This document shows, piece by piece, positions 32,597-42,907 of a stretch of 64,000 bases of DNA. The stretch lies in NCBI GenBank assembly GCA_023653785.1, contig JAMKCH010007155.1, forward strand, positions 1 to 64,000, read 5' to 3'. The notes under the pieces were generated by a model, which made no database searches, had not been told where the DNA came from, and was given only the letters and a program-made list of their open reading frames with translations. This DNA is from Ophioderma brevispina. Its lineage: Eukaryota; Echinodermata; Ophiuroidea; Amphilepidida; Ophiodermatidae. The position numbers and the translations under genes were made by a program. Positions within the stretch are counted from its first letter, which is position 1. Each line of letters begins with the position of its first letter.

Positions 32597-35430
32597 TTCA
32601 AGTTCAAGTTCATTTTATTCTCACCACATCTTCAGTGATTTAACACAATAATAGTAAATACAATATAGTGATATTAAAATCACAATACAATTGTTTAAAG
32701 ACAGATTGACATATATGCAATTTGAGTTAATGAAATCAAAATATTTAAATACCAATTGAAAATATTAGCATACATAACAAAGCTGAATTATATTAGGTAT
32801 TTAAATCATTAGGATATCGATTATGAGTGCTTTTAATAGCATAGTAAAGAAAACAAATGGGGAAGATGGGTGTAGGAGAGCCATTAAGATCAAGTGACCT
32901 TTAAGATTGACCCCACCCAGTGGGAGATAGAACTGATTTTGGGAGCCAGCAACGGTGGCGAAAGGACAAGAACGGGACAGAACAAGACAAGTCAAACAAC
33001 ATGATCGAGAACAGGACAGGACAGGGGGTAACATGAGTGAATTACATTGATGTAAATAACATGGTTTCTGTTCATTACTGCAACTCTGATCTACATCACG
33101 CCGAACAACAGAATTACAGTACGGCTAGTTGACGCTGAACGTTCATCTCAACCACCAAACGGTATCGATAACACAAATAAAGGTAGGCTAGACAGTGCAC
33201 CAAATATACCAGTACTACGACTATGCTAACCAGAACCTTATCCAATCAACAACATTGGACATCAAAATGTTAAATCTAAATCTAAATAATACTCAGTAAA
33301 GTCGCGATAAAAGCGATATCCAACTGAGAGACAAAAATGGCACATGATGAGCAAAAACATGGTCAACCAAAATGACCGGTAATACAGATTAACCTAATTA
33401 CAAATTGCAGATTTAAAACCCTCGATATTACTTAGGAGTTTGGCAATGCATTCCAATCCAGTATTGTACGGGGAAAGAAGCTGTTTTTGTATACGTTGCT
33501 GCGTGTCTTCATTGGACGGAATTTCAAGGGATGATATTGCCTAGTTGTGTGAACCAGTTGTCTCTGAACATAATCAGGTATTGGGATGGATATAGGAAAT
33601 TATTTTGTATTTTGTACATTGTTGTGACACGTATGTTCTTACGTCTGTTTCCAAGGTTGGCAATTCAAGATCGTTTAAAATCTTAGTTACTGTACCTTCA
33701 GATTTTTTGTAATTGTTAACAACAAATCTGGCCGCTCTGCGTCGGACCATTTCCAACTTTGGATTCATATGCAATATGTGGGTCCCACACAGAGCAAGCG
33801 TATTCGAGGTGTGGGCGAACAAGGGCTGTGTACATTTGCTGTTTTTAGATCTTGTGGCAGCGCCACAAATTTCTACGTAGAAACCATAGGGCCCTATTTG
33901 CCTTTGTAATTATGTTATTGATTATGTAGGGGACCACTTTAAACTAGAGTGATTTCAAATCCCAAGTAAGGGTGATGCGATACACTTTCAAGATATTCAT
34001 TACCCATGGTATAAGAATTGATTATTGGTTGGCGCTTGGTGGTTATTCTTAGGGTTTTACATTTTCCTGCGTTAAAACGCATTTGCCATTTATTGGACCA
34101 GGTGTAGAGAGATGTAAGGTCCTTTTGCAGTTGATCAGTGTCGCTTGGTGTGTTGATCACTCTGTAGAGCAGGCAGTCATCTGCAAAAAGACGAATATAG
34201 GTAGAGCTATCAATATTATTTGCAATGTCATTTATGTATATCAAAAACAATAGTGGACCTAGAACGGTTCCCTGTGGGACACCTGATAGAACTGGTGCCG
34301 GCTCGGCGGACTCCCCATCCACGACAACTTTCTTTCTGCGTTCTGTTTGTTAACCAATTTCTGATCCACTTTAAGATGGATCCCCTTATTCCGTAGAATT
34401 CTAACTTCTTCAGTAGTCGTTCATGTGGGACGGTGTCAAACGCCTTCTGGAAGTCTAAAATTTGGAGGTCTGTTTGCATTCCATTATCCAGGTTCCGAGC
34501 TAGGTCTTCAATGGTAATTATGAGTTGAGATTCACAACTGCGGTTTGATCTAAATCCGTGTTGAAAGTGGGAGAGAATATTGTGTTTTTCCAGATGAGAC
34601 ATTATATGACCAAAGATAATATGTTCCATAAGCTTGCGTGTGACTGACGTTGGGACACTGGCCTATAATTTGCCGGGTTGTTTTTCGGTGCCTTTTTCAA
34701 GATTGCTGTAATATTAGCAGTGATGCCCAGTCCCAGGGGATTCACCTGTATTTAGTGATTGTGTAAAATATGGCTGATGATAGGAGCTAGTTCTTGGCCG
34801 AGTTCTTTCAAAATTGCTGACGGCATCCCATCAGGACCCCCGAAGCTTTTTTGTGTTGATATCTTCAAGAAGCTTCTTCACTCCCTTGTTTCTATGGTTA
34901 GATCTTCTATGGTTGGGAAAGGCTCGCCGTCCATGTCAGTATATCTTCAAGATTTTCTGATGTGAAGACACTTGAATACTGTAATGAAGTAAGAGGGCAC
35001 ATGTGGTCCAGTGGATTTTATAACGACGCCTCATGATCCAAGGTCTTGGGTTCGAGTCCCACTGAGGCCAAATGTGTTGTGCACTTGGGCAAGGCACTTT
35101 ACCTTGGCTTGCCTCTCTCCACCCAGGTGCAAATGGGGAGCTGTTAGGAATATTGTCCATTGAGCGCCGCCCACAGGTATGATGTGTGACATGAGGCATT
35201 TGTAAGGCAGCTGACATATTCTAGTGGCAGCGGAATAAATGTAAAGCGCTTTGATACATTGTGAAAGCGCTATATAAATGCCGACATTTATTTTATTTTT
35301 TATTTTTAGACTCAGCGCCTCTGCTTTGCATTTGCTGCTAGATATCTCTTCTCCCCCTACATTTAGGGTTGCAACACCACAATTATCACGCCTGATCGAC
35401 TTGACATGAGACCAAACTTTTTGCCAACAA
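32597..35430 (-). mobile_element. Antisense CR1-like LINE, decayed, split by a CORE-SINE
   Basis: Minus-strand order from the right: FWQKVWSHVKSIRRDNCG and SSSKCKAEAL (linker, 35425-35320), a SINE insertion, QYSSVFTSENLEDIL (34985-34930), NNPANYRPVS, LEKHNILSHFQHGFRSNRSC, LDFQKAFDTVPHERLLKKL (motif A), VLSGVPQGTVLGPLLFL (motif B), LFADDCLLY (motif C, DD kept), RRRAARFV and FFPRTILDWNALP near 33420. The 3' UTR ends in TTCAAG repeats at about 32597. Several frameshifts, but catalytic residues survive. Confidence 0.85.
34990..35312 (+). mobile_element. tRNA-derived CORE-SINE-like element
   Basis: Pol III boxes: A box TGGTCCAGTGG at 35004-35014 and B box GGTTCGAGTCC near 35049-35059. The body has CACTTGGGCAAGGCACTTTA and CAAATGGGGAGCTGTTA, strikingly like the core of MIR/CORE-SINEs. 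The 3' end AAGCGCTATATAAATGCC then ATTTATTTTATT is the L2/CR1-type tail that LINEs mobilise. It interrupts an antisense LINE. Confidence 0.8.
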
Positions 35431-35479
35431 TTTGATAAGACCTATCAAATACAAAAAATATACATACAATACAGCGTAA

Positions 35480-35660
35480 TGTAATTCAAATGAAAACAAA
35501 AGTGCGCGCAAAGCCGATAGATACATTTTTAACGAATATGGTAAATATGAGGTTAATTCGGTCAAAAACACATGCATGGGGGGAGTGATCGTATGGACCT
35601 TCCCCCAATCAAAATATTGGGGGAATATCCCACATCCTGTAGGGATTTATGCTTATGCAA
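35480..35660. repeat. Truncated hAT-like MITE, relative of 24076-24678
   Basis: Shares GTGCGCGCAAAGCC, ATGGTAAATATGAGGTTA, AATCAAAATATTGGGGGAA and a GGATTTATGCTTATG end with the right third of 24076-24678. The left end is missing. Confidence 0.7.
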
Positions 35661-35959
35661 CTCACCCTAATGCAGATGCAGTATGATCGAACCTGACGAG
35701 AAAGAACATCACGAAAGCACACACGTACCACAGGTACAGGATAGGAACAGGAGTAGAAGACCAAGGAAGGGTGCGATCCATGTTAACCAAACCCTAAATG
35801 AAGAGCACATTCTGACTATTCACTATTCAGTTGAAATGACAACCATCACTTTAATGGTTGCTCCAATCTTTTTCCTCATTCTCTCATCATCGTTCATTTC
35901 CTTATTCTTCTTTCATCATACCATACCGCCTAGTTAATATGTATTTTATTACAATATAG

Positions 35960-36117
35960 GTTCATCGACAATGACTCTTGATGTAATGAACCGTAAGATA
36001 TATCTGAATATTATAAATGTGAAGGGCATTGCCAGAGTCGATATGGACGGAACAGAAGAATTCGAAAATGTGTACCAGGCATAAGGGCTCATATACTAAA
36101 AGTTGAGAATGTAAAAG
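35960..36117 (+). CDS. Host gene exon 3: YWTD propeller blade 3 (frame broken)
   Basis: Acceptor ACAATATAG, donor AAAG|GTAAGA, 158 nt. From the phase-1 join it reads STMTLDVMNRKIYLNIINV and GIARVDMDGTEEFENVYQ, a clear propeller blade, then hits TAA at 36082-36084. One base beyond, the +1-shifted frame reads IRAHILKVENVK up to the donor with no stop, and this is the expected strand before the next blade. The Y-to-Y distance to the next blade, once the missing base is allowed for, is about 42 residues, the same as between blades 2 and 3. The length is one short of a multiple of three, unlike exons 2 and 5-8. Likely a single lost base, real or an assembly error. Confidence 0.7.
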
Positions 36118-36131
36118 GTAAGATACTGGGT

Positions 36132-36306
36132 TGCCAGCATTTTACCGTAAATTTGACGGTTTACCGTACTCTGTACGGTAGTTGAAACCGTAAACGCTTA
36201 CTTTTATGGTTGGTTTACAGGTATTTCACAGTAAGATTACGGTCACCGTAAAATTTGCGTGTAAATAACTGTAAATATTTTACGGGTTTACCGTAAAAAA
36301 TACGGT
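36132..36306. repeat. Palindromic ACGGTAAA repeat cluster
   Basis: About nine copies of TTTACCGTAAA, TACGGTA or GTAAATTTGACGGTTT-like words on both strands in 175 bp, starting 14 bases after the exon 3 donor. Words are repeated in both orientations (TTTTACCGTAAAT, ACCGTAAAATTTG, TTTACCGTAAAAAA). Confidence 0.6.
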
Positions 36307-36309
36307 GCA

Positions 36310-37990
36310 GGGGTATATCTCTACTGCACACTGAGAGGCATCAGTATCAAGGTCGCCAGAAGGGTTTGTGTTCTTCGTGAGAAGGTCTTTCACAGTAGGC
36401 CTATTGACACCAACTTCAGCACGGCAGTTACTAACGATCTAAGCTAACTTAGGAGAGATGTGATGTATGCCCCATTCTTTGACGCGTAGCTACTGCTGTG
36501 AATTCAGGGCCACCATCTGAAGCTAACGCATCAACAATACCAGGCGGGTGACACTGTGTAACAAATGCCCATAGACATTCGCATGCATAGAATGCAGTGA
36601 ATGATCTTGAAAGAAAAGCCAAAAATGTTTAATCATCGCCGTGAAAATTATCTAATACCACTTTAACGGAGAGTGTAAATGCATAATGTGGGCCTGTATC
36701 GTAATTTTACAAAAAACGGAATACATCCCACCCTAAATTTTTAATGGCCTTCTTTAATACATTTAGAAAAAAAGTGCTTTCTTCAACAGGGTAAAAATAA
36801 AATTTTTAGGTTTTCTTTTCAGGATTAATATTATTGCCATAGTAATAGCGCCACCATGTACGATAAGTAACCTGATTATTTATGCAGTATGACGTAATCG
36901 GGAATGCTTAGCGGAACAGCTCCACGTACACCGGTGATCATAGTAACGGATTTCCATGCTGATCATGTGGCAGTATCATCCACTTCGGCGGGGACGAGTG
37001 TCCTATCCCGATTTTATTTAGGATCCCTGACAATACCAAAAGGTGACAAAGATATATTTCTAAGACAGGAAATACGTCCTAAGATGGAAATCCCCTATCA
37101 ACAACCCCATGGATGCCCTCTCAGCAACAGGTCACTTGGAATAACGGTCTACCACCACCAAGTAGTTACAAACCTTTGTAGTGAAAAAAATCTGGAACAA
37201 CACAAGTTTGTTAGTGAAGTGGGTGGCGCACTTGGGTTAGAGGGTGCAATGGGATTACAATTATTGGATTGGGCACGAAGGGTGGCAATTGGAGGGGTGA
37301 TGCCAAGCCAAAAATTGAATAACCACCCGATCCTTGTACAGCACAACATCATCAGCTGAATACAAACCATCACAGGCGAAATGTTGGCATGCCGGACTCC
37401 ATAAGAATCAACAAGCCTTTGCTTGCTGTCATCACTAGCGTTCAGTGTGCACTCTGTCCCATGTAACTGACTTGAGGATGAGAGACTTGGATACACAGAA
37501 GTGATAAACCCTTTCTTCATCCAACGATGGTGTGCAGGTGTAAGCAGGCCAGCCATAAGAGGATGTGAAAATGCAAAGAATGGGGAATCAATGGTGGCTA
37601 TGTCATCAGGTAGTGTCAATTTCTCAGGGTCATCTGTCTGGTGGCGAAAGATATAATCAGTTGCCACGATGCCGGATACCTGTTATGTGAACCTGTGGAA
37701 TCTGTAACGCAGTAATATTAGTAAGGGTTATCACAAAGTCAGCAAATTCCACGGCATCTGCACCAAGCATAAATTTGTCAGGTTGAGGTTGATCGGTCCG
37801 TTCCGGTCACAGATATCAAGCCACTGGGCAGTTTGGTATCAGCAAGTGTCGTTCAGCCCCAAAATAAGACATCAACACATTTTGTCTTCTTAGGGATGTC
37901 TGATACAATCTCATCATACCGTCTGTGTCTGATGCTATGTAGCCTGAGGGGCGCTTTGTAACGATACCTGCCCCAAGGCGTGATGAAGTG
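36310..37990 (-). mobile_element. Ty3/Gypsy pol fragment, antisense
   Basis: Minus-strand landmarks from right to left: PQVHITGIRHRGN and ATDYIFRHQTDDP (end of RNase H, the usual place of VxxIPGxxHxxADxLSR), DDVVLYKDRVVI (RNase H-integrase linker, about 37330), NYLVVVDRYSKWPVAE (start of integrase core, about 37150), DALASDGGPEFTAVATR (36530-36480), SNCRAEVGV and LLTKNTNPSGDLDTDA (36430-36330). Stops and shifts throughout. No LTRs were found. A 172-codon frame at 37149-37667 and the opposite-strand frame at 36904-37359 are not independent genes. Confidence 0.7.
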
Positions 37991-38036
37991 GTCAGACGTC
38001 GGTCCTCTTTACAGATGGGTCCGTTGTGATATTCAT

Positions 38037-38505
38037 ATTACTTTTTGTGGTATGTAGGGTTCTCGGGCGGTGCCAAGTTGACGTGCATAGTCAAAATGTG
38101 GTAGGTAGATTGATCAAGTGTATTCCACGCGTCCAGAACAGTTTTCTTCTTGCCATGCGGGACTGATCTGGCCTTATGGAAAGGTGATAGGGTGTGGTGT
38201 GTCGATCCGGAAGTCGACAGTGCATCGTCACAGGCTCTCCGATAGGGACTGGTTCAATCACGTCCATCTGTACATCGTGGTCTAGGCCAGCTTTAACAGC
38301 TTTAACACTGGTGTGTGTTGCGCAATTGGTTCAGCTTGGAAATACACTACACTTGATCAACCCACCTACTACATTTTGACTATGCACGTCAACTCTGCAA
38401 CGCCCGAGAACCCTACATGCCACAAAAAAGTAATATTAAGGTCATCTCCACGCCGTACCGACTCGACGCCAATTGTGAAATCGCGGAGCCCCAACACTCG
38501 TTCTG
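38037..38505. repeat. Inverted repeat pair (family R2), about 90-bp arms
   Basis: The left arm 38037-38123 (TATGTAGGGTTCTCGGGCGG, GACGTGCATAGTCAAAATGT, TTGATCAAGTGTATT) pairs with the right arm 38342-38435 in reverse complement with few mismatches; the right arm side extends to about 38505 (GGTACGGCGTGG in reverse). Spacer about 220 bp. A third, + strand copy lies at 41090-41425. Confidence 0.75.
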
Positions 38506-39059
38506 TTAATTTTTTGCAAACCGTGTCAGAAGAAGCCAGAATTTGCTGTCAGCTTCGTGCTGAATTTGCGTCTCCATAGAGTTTGCAAGGTAGCTGAATC
38601 GGTAGGCAGGTAGTATTGGTTCTCAAAGATAACTGTTTTTGACCTTTATGTGCAGTTTTTTGTTAATGACATTCTTGTTTCTGCCCTGTCTTCGCAATTC
38701 GCGATTGCTCGTTGCGTTCTGTATGCTGCTAGCCCTTACATTTTGTATTCCTGTCACGAGTAATGCCTTACTGTTACTCTACCAGATCAGACCTAGTTTT
38801 CGCTCGACATGGTTTCTAGGTCTTTCTTCTGTCTTCCCATTGTGTTTTAGGCTTTACCATGATGTTTAATAAAATCCTCCCTTTTCCCTTAACCACCTCA
38901 AGTTTTATCCCTCATGAATATTAATTAGCCAGTCTGCCATTTTCCTTCCATCTGCAAGAAACTTGTGGAATCCAATTGATGCTTTGTTCATCTTTCATGA
39001 TCTGTTCCACCTACGACTGACAACCGACAATACCTCTATACTCCCTTGTGCCCGGACGC

Positions 39060-39360
39060 GTGCTACCACCGTCAGATGGAGGCAGAAAAGACACAAGATG
39101 CTTCACACGAACCTGGAACAATGGTTTTTGTATACTTAAAGGACTGGCTTTTGGTTGCCCTCACACAAGCAATACCAGCGCAAACAGTAGACACAGTGCA
39201 GCGCTTAGTTTTATCATTGGGATATTTGATCACCCTAGAGAATTCAGCACTTCAACCATCACAAACACCGTTCTTCATCTGGGTAAAGATAGACTTAAAA
39301 GTAGCAAACGTGTTCCCCACAGATGGGAGGGTAAAGAACATAATATCATGTGGTAGAGGT
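39060..39360 (+). pseudogene. DIRS-like retrotransposon RT fragment
   Basis: The open frame from 39046 reads VFVYLKDWLLVALTQ, TVQRLVLSLGYLITLENS and LQPSQTPFFIW. The form F-x-YLDDWLL followed by SLGFLIN-EKS-L-PSQ is typical of DIRS/Ngaro reverse transcriptases. Here the first catalytic Asp of YLDD is Lys (YLKD), so this copy could not polymerise. Only about 80 residues remain; no tyrosine recombinase is visible nearby. Confidence 0.7.
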
Positions 39361-39399
39361 ACGACAACTTCACCGCCGATTGTCTCACCCTATGCAAGC

Positions 39400-39765
39400 C
39401 CCGAGGTTGAGGAGGACGAGCGGTCTAAGGCGCTGAACCGTCGGCAGGGAATATGATCGATCTAGCGGCCCTGGTTCGAGCCCCGCGAGAGTCGGGTTTC
39501 TTGGTCATACTCAAATAGTTCCTATAAGGTAGGAAATTGCATAATCACGCAGCACTAATGTAGTGTTGGAATTTCTCCTCGCTCTCACCCATTGTGTAGA
39601 ATGTGCAGGTATGTGTAATGAGTGACCGGCGCCTCATGATTCGGACAGTCATGTAAAGCTGTTTATCCCGTGTCAGTGGGGTCAATCCTGAGCACGTAAA
39701 ATGTTGCAGACCTCATTGAAAAGAGTAGGGGATCATCCCCATAAACCCTCATCACTTAGGTACCA
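39400..39765 (+). mobile_element. tRNA-derived SINE with Leu/Ser-like head
   Basis: The head reads GACGAGCGGTCTAAGGCGCT (A box and D-arm of a class II tRNA) and CTGGTTCGAGCCCCGCG (B box at about 39473-39483), with a long variable region between. A 270-bp unrelated body follows. The acceptor stem does not close, so it is not a functional tRNA gene. Confidence 0.7.
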
Positions 39766-40470
39766 GAGTCCTCTAGTGTGATGCGGGAAACCCGCTTTAG
39801 TGGAGATGAAATTGACCCAGATCCAGAAGCTACGATGAGGGAGATTCGTTTACTTTTTTGGATGATACCGGACCATGATTGATTATTTTTTATCACAACA
39901 AATTGCGCTGATAACAAAGTTTTAACATATTCGAACCACATGTTGTTCCTGCTCATTATAAAAAAGGACCTAGAAACTACCGAAATTCATCATTCCTAAC
40001 CATTGTTATGCCTTTTGACTCACACTGTACAACTACTAAACCTTATTTGGCAGCATCTAAGCACATTAGTGTCCATCATCCATGACGCCTATAAAAAACA
40101 CGAACTTCAAATAACGGGCCTGTATGTAAGGTTTGTTTGTTTGTTTATTTCTTCTTTATACTGGGTCCATATTCAGAGGGAAATTTAAGTATCCCTCTGT
40201 TCTACCACATGGCCCAGTAAGACTCCGATCACAATCTTCTTCCTGGGCATTCTACTCGGGCTCTTCCTTAGCTGATATTATTGATGCAATGGGGTAGAGG
40301 ACTGCCACAACCTTCCAGACCACATCCCTCAAAAGTATGTTAGCCTCTTAGAGTAGGGTTCCAGTAGCAGTGTTACGAGCAGGACGTCGCTATAGCTTTC
40401 AGGTTGGTCTCGGCAAGTGTTTCTCTTTACTTCTATTGTTTAGGAAAAGAGAAAAAGTAAAGTACCAAAA
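39766..40470. other. Intron 3 stretch without recognisable feature
   Basis: Short open frames only, no domain or repeat match; a GTTT microsatellite-like patch near 40134. Confidence 0.35.
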
Positions 40471-41045
40471 TTAAAGCAATATTGGCACATTTTTGAGAGC
40501 GCCCGCCAATTTTTCAAAATTTTGATATTTTTGCACAGTACGACGTTGTTAATTGGTCTAGGAAACGATACCTGCGAACGAAAATGCTAAAAAATGCGTA
40601 TTTATCACAAAATAGCGATTTTGTAATTAGAATTGGGATCCCAGATTGGACTTAACGGCAGAGCTGGAAATATTACGTTTATGTCCGTCCATGATGAAAT
40701 ATTGGCAACATAAAAGACTACGAGAAAATAACCTCTAACTTGACCTGTGCCCGAACTATTTAACAACAACTACTGGATGAGCGTAAACACGTAAATGGCG
40801 CTATTTCCCGGCTATTCACATGGAAAGGCCGTTTCCCCACAGCCTTTGAATTATTATCGGGGATCCCCGATAATAATGTTTATTCTAGTACAAAATTCCT
40901 TGTTTGTGACACACAGACATTTTCGAGCTTAACCATTCACGTTAGTTACTAGCCAGTTACCGATTCAACCGTGTAAAAATCTTCAAAATATTTTTTGAAA
41001 ATTAGGGGCGCCTTCAAAAAAAAATGTGCGTAAATATTGCTTTAA
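40471..41045. mobile_element. TTAA-flanked MITE (T4)
   Basis: TTAA at 40471-40474 and 41042-41045; ends TTAAAGCAATATTGGCACAT and, from the right, TTAAAGCAATATTTACGCAC, both followed by TTTTTGA(G/A)(A/G)GCGCC. 575 bp, no coding. Its first 80 bp resemble T1 (5933-6473). A reversed fragment of the same family lies at 44610-44808. Confidence 0.85.
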
Positions 41046-41089
41046 TTTTCGGTGAGAGGAAGATACGCTCCGTGGTTCTTCTACCTACC

Positions 41090-41425
41090 ACCCCAGTCCC
41101 ACCTAGAATCTCTGCATAGTCAGAATGTGATTGGTAGGTTGATCGAGTGTATATAGTGTAGTCCCCTCTCAGAGGTAATACCTACCTAAGGCACATTCTG
41201 ACGTCCACCCTCGGTGCCACCCACAAGAAAGCCTCCTGTAGTTCATGTTTGGGTGCAGAAATTGTAGCTAGAACGAGTGTTGGGCGCTCCGATGTTACAT
41301 TTGGGGTCGGTCGGTACGGCGTGGCCGTGACCCTAATACTTTAAAGTTTTTGTGATATGTAGGATTTTTGGGTTCACTGGCGGTGCCGAGTTAACGTGCA
41401 TAGTCATAATGTGGTAGATAGGTAT
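41090..41425 (+). repeat. R2 repeat, third copy
   Basis: GAACGAGTGTTGGGCGCTCC, GGTCGGTACGGCGTGG, TTTTTGTGATATGTAGGATT, TTAACGTGCATAGTCATAAT match the right arm at 38342-38505 read in reverse. A second, shorter match (GCATAGTCAGAATGTG, GGTTGATCGAGTGTAT) lies at 41116-41156. Confidence 0.65.
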
Positions 41426-41850
41426 CACAAGTTAGCGTATCGCCCTCTCGCAACTCTGAGAGGGGAATCTATCATTAGTTTTTCATAGGAAGGGTATCCA
41501 TGAGGGGCAACGTCTGATGCGCACAGGTGTTGAATTTGCTGGACTTATTGTAGAATTTGTAGACAAGAAGATACTGACAGTGTGGTAGGGGGAGGTGGTG
41601 GCCTTTGACGTCGAGGGTAGCCACATGTTATGGCAGTATATCCTCATGAAGTACTGTGGTAGCATCTGTCTGATGAGGGACAGAATTTCAGTATGAAATT
41701 ATCTTGTTTGGCACTAATTGTGGTTAAAATTCACTTCACCGAGCTTATATGCATGGGAAACTCCTTTTGTAGATTTGTATATAGCTCCAACAGCGGAGCA
41801 TTTGAAAAGCTAGCTTGTCAACTTATTTTCTTCTCCATTTCTTTTTGAAG

Positions 41851-41966
41851 GCATGTATATGCAGTCCAGGATGGTGTTATTCACAGGGCTAACTTGGATG
41901 GAACAGGGCTAACAACCCTTGTTGATGGCAACACTGATATTCGAACATTACAATTGGATGTGCCAG
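41851..41966 (+). CDS. Host gene exon 4: YWTD propeller blade 4 (frame broken)
   Basis: Acceptor CTTTTTGAAG, donor CCAG|GTATGA, 116 nt. Most of the exon reads HVYAVQDGVIHRANLDGTG and LTTLVDGNTDIRTLQLDVP, the fourth blade with the usual IHRANLDGTG tail. That frame needs a phase-2 entry, but exon 3 ends in phase 1; in the phase-1 frame the first codons are G-M-Y-M and a stop soon follows. One base missing within the first 15 nt (for example near TATATGCAG) would reconcile phase and reading. The length is one short of a multiple of three, as in exon 3. The 3' boundary is phase 1 and agrees with exon 5. Confidence 0.65.
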
Positions 41967-42023
41967 GTATGATATGATATCTTTGAAATTAAACTGTGAT
42001 GAATGAATGGATAGACGAATGGA

Positions 42024-42277
42024 TTAAAGGCACTATCAGTGATCCACCAGAAAGACTTTAAAATATTTACAATTTGCAGGAGTATCTTAAAAGTAAAGGT
42101 CTGTAGAATTCTTGTAAGTTATTTTCCAGCTGAAAACTTGGCAGCAACGGGAAAATGCTTTTGGTCTTATAACTTGTAGGGTATGTTATAATTCCAAAAC
42201 CTGTTACAGACATGCAAAAATCTGATTTTGGATGTTTTTGATTTTCCGATTTTTCAAATCACTGATAGTACCTTTAA
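42024..42277. mobile_element. TTAA-flanked MITE (T5)
   Basis: 254 bp with TTAA at 42024-42027 and 42274-42277 and inverted ends TTAAAGGCACTATCAGTGAT and TTAAAGGTACTATCAGTGAT. It sits in the 680-bp intron between exons 4 and 5, 58 bp after the donor. Confidence 0.9.
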
Positions 42278-42646
42278 CAGTGAGACAGCCAGGTACACAT
42301 GGTGTTAGACACACAGATAGAGAGACAGTGACACACACACAGACACACATCCCACGGTACTTCATGGGGCGTATGTATATACGAGTGCCGTGCTCTCATA
42401 TCAAGTAGAGAACACAATAGACATAGATAGGAACAAGAACCTTTAAGGAGAGGCGTATAGACATATATATTTATATACAAAGTAGAACAGATACAAGTGG
42501 AATATTATTTGACAGGTAAAAGTAAACAGTCTTAGCTTTAATAATATGTAAAAAAAGTATACGCTGCCGGGATACGCTGTGTCAGAGTGAAATAGAGCCC
42601 CATAAAATAATTTGCATTTTTAAGACATGCGAATTTACACCAACAG

Positions 42647-42907
42647 AAAACAAGATGTATTGGATAGCCGGAAATTCTCTTCTGGTAGCAGACCTAATGG
42701 GAAGAGATGTAAGAGAGATATATGACTTGCCCCATCCAGATGACGATTATTGGGTTATGGCGTTGTACTACAATAATTTGTATCTATTAACGTATGGTCT
42801 AACTGAAGTGCTACGAATGCCAAAAGATGGAAGTAGTACGCACGAAATAGTATCTCATCTGAATGGAGATAGTTCACCTGGTGTGAATGCATTTTTTATT
42901 CTTTCTG
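42647..42907 (+). CDS. Host gene exon 5: YWTD propeller blades 5 and 6
   Basis: 261 nt, phase 1 at both ends. I place the acceptor after ACACCAACAG because this gives the phase-1 join VP|ENKMYW and a blade spacing that matches its neighbours; an upstream AG at 42624 would leave the frame wrong. The exon encodes ENKMYWIAGNSLLVADLMG (blade 5) and YYNNLYLLTYGLTEVLRMPK (blade 6), then ends FFILS before the donor GTGAGT. With exons 2-4 this makes six blades, a complete LDL-receptor-type propeller. The reading stays open past the donor to 42981. Confidence 0.8.

Noticed and set aside
35000..35075. Possible tRNA gene
   Set aside because: The boxes belong to the CORE-SINE-like element; no complete cloverleaf can be drawn.
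36904..37359. 151-codon + strand open frame
   Set aside because: The opposite strand carries Ty3/Gypsy integrase and RNase H-like words over the same bases, and the + strand frame has no domain; it is a shadow.
39405..39490. Possible tRNA-Leu or tRNA-Ser gene
   Set aside because: A and B boxes are present, but the acceptor stem does not pair and a SINE body follows; it is a SINE head.
42625..42646. Alternative start of exon 5 at the upstream AG (42624)
   Set aside because: It would put the exon out of phase with exon 4 and lengthen the blade by about seven residues.
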